From: Pseudomonadota bacterium
Lineage (GTDB): Bacteria; Pseudomonadota; Gammaproteobacteria; Burkholderiales; Burkholderiaceae_C
Assembly (NCBI GenBank): GCA_020161065.1
Contig: JAIUPH010000023.1
Span: 1 to 64,000 of the forward strand
Length of the DNA: 64,000 bases
Reading direction: 5' to 3'
This document shows, piece by piece, positions 59,123-64,000 of this stretch (position 1 is the stretch's first letter; each line of letters starts with the position of its first letter). Position numbers and translations under genes: made by a program. The notes under the pieces are model-generated. The model was not told the DNA's origin, made no database searches, and saw nothing but the letters and a program-made list of their open reading frames with translations.

Positions 59123-59944
59123 ATGCCGAAGTCATCGTCCCCCCGCGCGACGCCGGCGGCGCCCGAAGATGCTTCCGTCGACCCCACGCGCAACTTCGGC
59201 ATCGCGATCGCCAGGGCTTTCGACATCCTGCGCTGCTTCACGCCCGAGCGCTCCTTGCTCGGCAACAGCGATCTGGTGCGGCTCAGCGGCTTGCCGCGGT
59301 CGACCGTCTCGCGCCTGGCGTTCACGCTGGAAGAACTCGGCTATCTCTATCGGCTGAGTCCCATCGGCAAGTACCGGCTCGGCTGGGGCGTCGTTTCGCT
59401 GGGCTACCCCTTGCTCACCAGCATGGCCTTGCGCCACATCGCGCGGCCGGAGATGCATGCGCTGGCCGCGCGGCTGAAGGTCAACGTGAACATGGGCACG
59501 CTGCACCGCACCTCGGTCGTGTACCTGGAGTCGGTGCACTTCGACGAGACCAGCACCACGCGGCCGGACATCGGCGCGCCGCGCAGCCTGCTGAGCAGTG
59601 CCATCGGCCGTGCCTTGATCTGGAGCCTGGACGAGCGCCGCCGCACGGCGCTGCTGAACCGGGCCGCCATCGCCGAGCCGGAGGCGTTCGCGCGCACCAA
59701 GGCGAAGCTCGCGCAAGCCCGCAAGAGCTTGGTGGCCAGCGGCTTTTGTCTTTCGTTGGGCGAGACGCGCCAGGGCTACAGCGCCGTGTCGGTGCCGATG
59801 CGCGTGGTGTCGTACGAGGAGCCCATCGCCTTCAACTGCGCGACGGCCGACCATCGGATGCGCAAGGACCGCCTGCAGAACGAGGTCGGCCCGGCGCTGG
59901 TGGCGATGGTGACGATGCTCGAACACCGGGTCGGCATTCGCTGA
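59123..59944 (+). CDS. IclR-family transcriptional regulator
   Basis: A 273-residue IclR-type regulator. The N-terminal winged helix (~20-85) has IAIARAFDILRCFTPERSLLGNSDLVRLSGLPRSTVSRLAFTLEELGYL. The C-terminal ligand domain includes NVNMGTLHRTSVVYLESVHFDETSTTRPDIGAPRSLLSSAIGRALIWSL. The start is ATG at 59123, since the upstream in-frame extension is not conserved sequence. It is divergent from the acyl-CoA dehydrogenase operon, which it most likely controls. Confidence 0.89.
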   Translation: MPKSSSPRATPAAPEDASVDPTRNFGIAIARAFDILRCFTPERSLLGNSDLVRLSGLPRSTVSRLAFTLEELGYLYRLSPIGKYRLGWGVVSLGYPLLTSMALRHIARPEMHALAARLKVNVNMGTLHRTSVVYLESVHFDETSTTRPDIGAPRSLLSSAIGRALIWSLDERRRTALLNRAAIAEPEAFARTKAKLAQARKSLVASGFCLSLGETRQGYSAVSVPMRVVSYEEPIAFNCATADHRMRKDRLQNEVGPALVAMVTMLEHRVGIR

Positions 59945-59949
59945 CCCCT

Positions 59950-59980
59950 GATCAGACGATCAGACGATCAGACGATCAGC
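59950..59980. repeat. 8-base tandem repeat after the IclR gene
   Basis: GATCAGAC is repeated three times in tandem (59950-59973) plus a partial fourth copy, between the IclR stop and the convergent cyclopropane synthase stop. Its origin and role are unclear. Confidence 0.85.
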
Positions 59981-59999
59981 CCATCATCGCGTCAGACCA

Positions 60000-61181
60000 T
60001 CAGCTGGACACCCGCGCGTAGACGCCGCGCCGCCCCGGCGGCGACAGCACCCATTGCCAGAGCTGGATGTCGCGCGCGCGAAAGGCGCCGGCGCAGCTCA
60101 GCAGGTAGTAGCGCCACATGCGCTGGAAGCGGCTGCCCAGCCGCTCGGCAAAGCGCGGCCACGCAGCCTGCACGTTGGCGTGCCAGCTGAGCAGCGTGCG
60201 GTCGTAGTCGGCGCCGAAGTTGTGCAGGTCTTCGACGACGAAGCGGCGCTCGCAGGCGCGGCCGATCTGCGCGATGGTGGGCAACTCGCCGTTGGGGAAG
60301 ATGTAGCGGTGGATCCACGGGTCGGTGCCGTGGCCGTGCTCGTTGCGGCCGATGGTGTGCAGCAGCGCCAGCCCGTCGGGCGCCAGGCAGCGCTTGATCA
60401 CGTCCATGTAGATGGCGTGGTTCTTCTGGCCGACATGCTCGAACATGCCCAGGCTCGCCACGCGGTCGAAGCGCTCGTCGAGCGACCGGTAGTCGGCCAG
60501 GCGGAACTCCACCGGCAGCCCGGCGCAGCGCTCGGCGCCCAGCGCGGCCTGCTCGGCCGAGATCGTCACGCCGACGCAGTGCACGCCGTAGCGCTCCGCC
60601 GCGAACTGCATGAAGCTGCCCCAGCCGCAGCCGATGTCCAGCACGCGCATGCCGGGCTCGAGCTGCAGCTTGCGGCACACGAGGTCGAGCTTGCGCTCCT
60701 GCGCCGCGTCGAGCGTGGCCGCGCCGTCCCAGAAGGCGCAGGTGTAGGTCATGCGGCGGTCCAGCATGGCCGCGTAGAAGTCGTTGCCCAGGTCGTAGTG
60801 GATGCGCCCCACCTGCCAGGCGCGGGCCTCGGTCTGCAGGTTCAGCCAGCGCGCGCGCAACTGGTACAGCACCGCGGCCACGGGCTGCAGCCGGCTGCCG
60901 AGGTCGGCGCGCAGCAGGCGGTCGAACAGCTCGTCGAGTCGCTCGCAATCCCACCAGCCGTCCATGTACGACTCGCCGAGGCCCAGCGTGCCCTGCTGCA
61001 CCGCGCGCTCCAGCACGCCGGGGCGCAGCAGCCGCATGTCCCACGGGCGCTGGCCGTCGAGCCGGATGTCGGCGGCCTCCAGCAAGGCCTGCGCGGCGCG
61101 CACGCCGCGGCGCGACGGCGGTGTCGGCGGGGTCGGCGCCTGAAAGCCCCGAGACGAATCAACGGTCGAAGAGCCAGCCAT
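60000..61181 (-). CDS. cfa: Cyclopropane-fatty-acyl-phospholipid synthase
   Basis: Methylates double bonds of membrane phospholipid acyl chains with S-adenosylmethionine. The 393-residue protein has the N-terminal helical domain (LGESYMDGWWDCERLDELFDRLL), the substrate segment HYDLGNDFYAAMLDRRMTYTCAFWD with the family cysteine, the SAM motif VLDIGCGWGSFMQFAAERYGV (~185), the FEHVGQKNHAIYMDVIKRCL segment and IHRYIFPNGELPT. All are typical of Cfa. It is a single gene. The start ATG at 61181 is reasonable. Confidence 0.93.
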   Translation of the reverse strand: MAGSSTVDSSRGFQAPTPPTPPSRRGVRAAQALLEAADIRLDGQRPWDMRLLRPGVLERAVQQGTLGLGESYMDGWWDCERLDELFDRLLRADLGSRLQPVAAVLYQLRARWLNLQTEARAWQVGRIHYDLGNDFYAAMLDRRMTYTCAFWDGAATLDAAQERKLDLVCRKLQLEPGMRVLDIGCGWGSFMQFAAERYGVHCVGVTISAEQAALGAERCAGLPVEFRLADYRSLDERFDRVASLGMFEHVGQKNHAIYMDVIKRCLAPDGLALLHTIGRNEHGHGTDPWIHRYIFPNGELPTIAQIGRACERRFVVEDLHNFGADYDRTLLSWHANVQAAWPRFAERLGSRFQRMWRYYLLSCAGAFRARDIQLWQWVLSPPGRRGVYARVSS

Positions 61182-61294
61182 CGCCGCATTCGAGCAAGAT
61201 TTCGGCGCGGCTGCAAATAGTTATCACCCCAATCGGGTGATTGACGTTGTCGATGGTGGCGACCGCGGCCGCTGCTGCTGCCGCCGCGTGGCGC

Positions 61295-61765
61295 TCAATC
61301 CACCGGCAGCGCCGCGGTGCACTTGATCTCGTCCAGGCAGACGGTGGAGCGCACCGCCTGCACGCCGGGCGTGCGCATCAAGGTGTCCATCAGAAAGTTC
61401 GACAACGACTTGAGATCGCGCGCCACCACCTTCATCACGTAGTCGGAATCGCCGGTGACGGCGTAGCACTCCTGGATCTGCGCGAGGTCGCCGACCAGCG
61501 CCTTGAACTTCGACAGCTCGCGGATGTGGCCGCGCTCCATCACCACGTTGACGAAGGCCACCACGTGCAGGCCCAGCGCGGGCGCCGCCAGCCGCGCCTC
61601 GTAGCCGCCGATCAGGCCCAGTTCCTCCAGCCGCCGGTGGCGGCGGTTGCACTGCGCCGGCGACAGCCCGGCGGCCTGCGCCAGCTCCAGCGTGGTGGCG
61701 CGGGCGTTGGCCTGCAGGTGGGCGAGGATGCGGCGGTCCACGGCGTCCAGCGTGATCGGTGTCAT
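61295..61765 (-). CDS. Lrp/AsnC-family regulator
   Basis: A 156-residue feast/famine regulator. The N-terminal helix-turn-helix is [47 protein letters not shown]. The C-terminal RAM domain (~75-150) is [44 protein letters not shown]. It is divergent from hpd, 135 bases away, and is likely to regulate tyrosine catabolism in response to an amino acid, as expected for Lrp-hpd pairs in betaproteobacteria. Confidence 0.9.
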   Translation of the reverse strand: MTPITLDAVDRRILAHLQANARATTLELAQAAGLSPAQCNRRHRRLEELGLIGGYEARLAAPALGLHVVAFVNVVMERGHIRELSKFKALVGDLAQIQECYAVTGDSDYVMKVVARDLKSLSNFLMDTLMRTPGVQAVRSTVCLDEIKCTAALPVD

Positions 61766-61786
61766 GTTCGTCTCGCGAAGCCCTTG

Positions 61787-61797
61787 TTCGGCGCGAA
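61787..61797. promoter_or_regulatory. Short dyad in the Lrp/hpd intergenic region
   Basis: TTCG-GCG-CGAA lies 22 bases from the Lrp start. With a TACAGT -10-like box at 61861-61866 for hpd it marks the region where Lrp could act. Weak evidence. Confidence 0.3.
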
Positions 61798-61900
61798 ATT
61801 CTTGCATGACCCCGGTCAAGCCCGGATGCCCCATGCGCGCACATTGCGAAGCGGCTTGCCTACAGTCACGCCCCAACGCAACGCTGCACGGAGCAAGACC

Positions 61901-62983
61901 ATGGCCGACCTGTTCGACAACCCGCTGGGCCTGATGGGCTTCGAGTTCGTGGAGTTCGCATCGCCCACGCCCGGCGTGCTGGAGCCGCTGTTCGAGATGA
62001 TGGGCTTTCGCCAGGTGGCCCGCCACCGCAGCAAGGACGTGCTGCTGTTCCGCCAGGGCGACATCAACTTCATCGTCAACCGCGAGCCCAAGAGCCTGGC
62101 CGGCTACTTCGCCGCCGAGCACGGCCCCAGCGCCTGCGCGCTGGCGTTTCGCGTGCGCGATTCGCACAAGGCCTACGCGCTGGCGCTGGAGCGCGGCGCG
62201 CAGCCGGTGGACGTGCCCACCGGCCCGATGGAGCTGCGGCTTCCGGCCGTCAAGGGCATCGGCGGCGCGCCGCTGTACCTGATCGACCGCTTCGAAGACG
62301 GCAAGAGCATCTACGACATCGACTTCGAGTGGGTGCCCGGCGCCGAGCGCCACCCGCGCGGCCACGGCCTGCAGACCATCGACCACCTGACGCATAACGT
62401 CTATCGCGGGCGTATGGCGTACTGGGGCAGCTTCTACGAGCGGCTGTTCAACTTCCGCGAGATCCGCTACTTCGACATCAAGGGCGAGTACACCGGCCTC
62501 ACCAGCCGCGCGATGACGGCGCCCGACGGGCTGATCCGCATTCCGCTGAACGAGGAATCGGGCAAGGGCGCGGGCCAGATCGAAGAGTTCCTGATGCAGT
62601 TCAACGGCGAAGGCATCCAGCACATCGCGCTGTCGACCGCCGACCTGCAGGCCAGCGTCGACGCGCTGCAGCTCGCCGGCATCCCGCTGATGACGGCGCC
62701 CAACGACGTCTACTACGAGATGCTCGACGAACGCCTGCCCGGCCACGGCCTGCCGGTGGACGAACTCAAGACGCGCGGCATCCTGGTCGACGGATCCACC
62801 GCCGGCGGCGAGAAGCGGCTGCTGCTGCAGATCTTCAGCCAGACGCTCCTGGGCCCGGTGTTCTTCGAGTTCATCGAGCGCCGCGCCGACCAGGGCTTCG
62901 GCGAAGGCAACTTCAAGGCGCTGTTCGAATCGATGGAGCGCGACCAGGTGCGCCGCGGCGTGCTGAAGACCGAAGCGGCCTGA
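61901..62983 (+). CDS. hpd: 4-hydroxyphenylpyruvate dioxygenase
   Basis: Converts 4-hydroxyphenylpyruvate to homogentisate with Fe(II) and oxygen, in tyrosine breakdown. The 360-residue protein begins [21 protein letters not shown]. The C-terminal catalytic half has [15 protein letters not shown] (first His ligand, ~166), [17 protein letters not shown] (second His, ~245) and [27 protein letters not shown] (Glu ligand, ~325). All three iron ligands are intact. It is divergent from an Lrp regulator. No homogentisate dioxygenase is in the window. Confidence 0.95.
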   Translation: MADLFDNPLGLMGFEFVEFASPTPGVLEPLFEMMGFRQVARHRSKDVLLFRQGDINFIVNREPKSLAGYFAAEHGPSACALAFRVRDSHKAYALALERGAQPVDVPTGPMELRLPAVKGIGGAPLYLIDRFEDGKSIYDIDFEWVPGAERHPRGHGLQTIDHLTHNVYRGRMAYWGSFYERLFNFREIRYFDIKGEYTGLTSRAMTAPDGLIRIPLNEESGKGAGQIEEFLMQFNGEGIQHIALSTADLQASVDALQLAGIPLMTAPNDVYYEMLDERLPGHGLPVDELKTRGILVDGSTAGGEKRLLLQIFSQTLLGPVFFEFIERRADQGFGEGNFKALFESMERDQVRRGVLKTEAA

Positions 62984-62994
62984 GGCGACGCCGA

Positions 62995-64000
62995 TCAGTG
63001 CAGCGTCAATAAGGTTTCAGGCAACTCGCGGCCGGTGGCCCGGAGGTAGGCCTCGCGCGCCTGCTGCAGCCGCTGCGCGGCGGGCGCCGCGGCGTGCTGC
63101 GCCTGCAGCACTTCGGCCTCGGCGGCCAGCAGCTCGGCGCGCAGCGCGTGGCCCGGCGGCCAGGTGGCCGACAAGACTTCTTGCGCGCGCTGCAGGGCTT
63201 CGGCCGGCACCGGCGCGGCGGGGTCCAGGCCCTGCAGCCAGGCCTGCACGGCTAGGCAGCGCTGCTGCCGCGGGTTGCCGGCGCCCAAGGCCGCGCCGAA
63301 GGTCCCGCAGGCCTGGGCCGCCAGCGCAGCGGCGGCCCGCGGGTCGACCCGGCGCGACGCCAGCGCCAGGCTCAACTGCTTGCCGGCGCGCTCCAGCGGG
63401 TTGTCGGCACGGCCCATGGCGGCGGCGTGGTCGATCGACGCGCGCAGCGCACGCAGCCCCTCGTCGCGCCGGCCGGCGCCGAACAGTGCATCGGCCAGCA
63501 GCGCGCGGGCCTGCTCGCGGTAGCGGGTGGGCTGGGGGTAGCGCTGGTCGAAGAAGGCCGACAGCTCGCGCGCCAGCGCCACCGCCTCGTCGTGCCGGCC
63601 GTCCAGCGTGAGCAGGCGCACCAGTTGCAGCTTGGCCAGCGCCAGGGCCTCGGGCTCCACCTGGCTGCGGCGGGCCACCGCATCGACGTTGGCGCGCTGC
63701 TCGCGCACCGCCTCGGCGTAGTGCCCGCGCTCGGCCAGCACGCGGGCCAGCAGCGCGCGCGCCACCACGCTGCGGTCGTGCAGCGGGCCGAGGTGGCGGT
63801 CGAAGGCGGGCATCAGCTCGCGCATGCGGCGTTCGACCTCGGCGAAGTCGCCGCGGTTGAAGGCCAGCGTGGCCAGGCTGTAGCGATTGCCCAGCAGGTC
63901 GGTGACGGGGTAGTCGGGCAGCCCCGGGCCGACGCGCTCGATGTGCGCCAGCAGCGCCTGCGCGGCCGGCAGCTCGCCGCGCGCGATCAGGTTGCTGGCG
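62995..64000 (-). CDS. TPR-repeat protein, C-terminal part (5' end outside window)
   Basis: The frame is open from the right edge, giving 334 residues and a stop at 62995. The protein is helical and built of loosely repeated units (YSLATLAFNRGDFAEVERRM, LLARVLAERGHYAEAVREQRANVDAV, LVRLLTLDGRHDEAVALAREL, LADALFGAGRRDEGLRALRASIDHAAA), typical of tetratricopeptide repeats. It resembles the C-terminal region of TPR-containing Ser/Thr kinases or regulators of this order, but the N-terminal part that would decide is missing. No function is assigned. Confidence 0.75.
   Translation of the reverse strand, partial: ASNLIARGELPAAQALLAHIERVGPGLPDYPVTDLLGNRYSLATLAFNRGDFAEVERRMRELMPAFDRHLGPLHDRSVVARALLARVLAERGHYAEAVREQRANVDAVARRSQVEPEALALAKLQLVRLLTLDGRHDEAVALARELSAFFDQRYPQPTRYREQARALLADALFGAGRRDEGLRALRASIDHAAAMGRADNPLERAGKQLSLALASRRVDPRAAAALAAQACGTFGAALGAGNPRQQRCLAVQAWLQGLDPAAPVPAEALQRAQEVLSATWPPGHALRAELLAAEAEVLQAQHAAAPAAQRLQQAREAYLRATGRELPETLLTLH

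Overview
The window is about 64 kb of very GC-rich DNA, densely coded on both strands. No rRNA, tRNA, CRISPR array, insertion sequence or phage gene was seen. The gene content points to a betaproteobacterium of the order Burkholderiales, probably the Rubrivivax/Leptothrix/Methylibium group. The pointers are the small families DUF3460 and DUF1841, a metG-mrp neighbourhood, two Bug-type (tripartite tricarboxylate family) binding proteins, a BoxR-like regulator, and many two-component and eukaryote-like kinases. The genus is inference; no marker gene is present to settle it.

Layout. 0-15 kb is mostly core and household: a MoxR-type ATPase (cut by the left edge), a diheme cytochrome c4-like protein, an HD-GYP phosphodiesterase with a histidine-rich repeat, DUF1841, a RutE-like nitroreductase coupled to a TauE/SafE permease, a PRC-barrel protein, a DUF4124 protein, a Kef-type K+/H+ antiporter, scpA with DUF3460, a BamE-like lipoprotein, an MFS carrier, and a sodium:solute symporter with its small DUF4212 partner. 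15.3-23.1 kb is a catabolic operon on the minus strand: CoA ligase, citryl-CoA-lyase-like protein, ring-cleaving dioxygenase, esterase, maleylacetate reductase, NIPSNAP protein and a SphA-like outer membrane protein, with a divergent GntR/HutC regulator. It looks like a hydroquinone-type aromatic pathway. 23-32.8 kb holds a MarR-controlled oxidoreductase, a SulP transporter, a degenerate Ser/Thr kinase, metG, a chloramphenicol-acetyltransferase-like gene, apbC/mrp and an orphan BoxR-like regulator. 32.8-41.1 kb is rich in signalling: a soluble histidine kinase, a diheme cytochrome c peroxidase, a Ser/Thr kinase fused to a universal-stress domain and overlapping a phosphoesterase gene, and a GAF hybrid histidine kinase coupled to a short-chain dehydrogenase.

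41.3-55.5 kb is sugar-acid catabolism: an IlvD/Edd-type dehydratase, a 2-hydroxyacid dehydrogenase, and a seven-gene operon (ABC importer, gluconokinase, cupin, FadR-type GntR). It is interrupted by a four-gene cassette at 44.2-49.4 kb: LysR, a large metallophosphoesterase, a Bug binding protein and a PhnW-type 2-aminoethylphosphonate aminotransferase. That cassette has no phosphonatase (PhnX) and no PhnY/PhnA. The phosphoesterase may therefore be an uncharacterised C-P or phosphate-ester cleaving step. It is the best candidate here for an undescribed system.

55.5-64 kb holds an acyl-CoA dehydrogenase / Bug protein / CoA-transferase operon with a divergent IclR regulator, cyclopropane-fatty-acid synthase, an Lrp/hpd divergent pair (tyrosine catabolism), and the C-terminal part of a TPR protein cut by the right edge. 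Several intergenic regions carry clear dyads that look like operators for the adjacent regulators.
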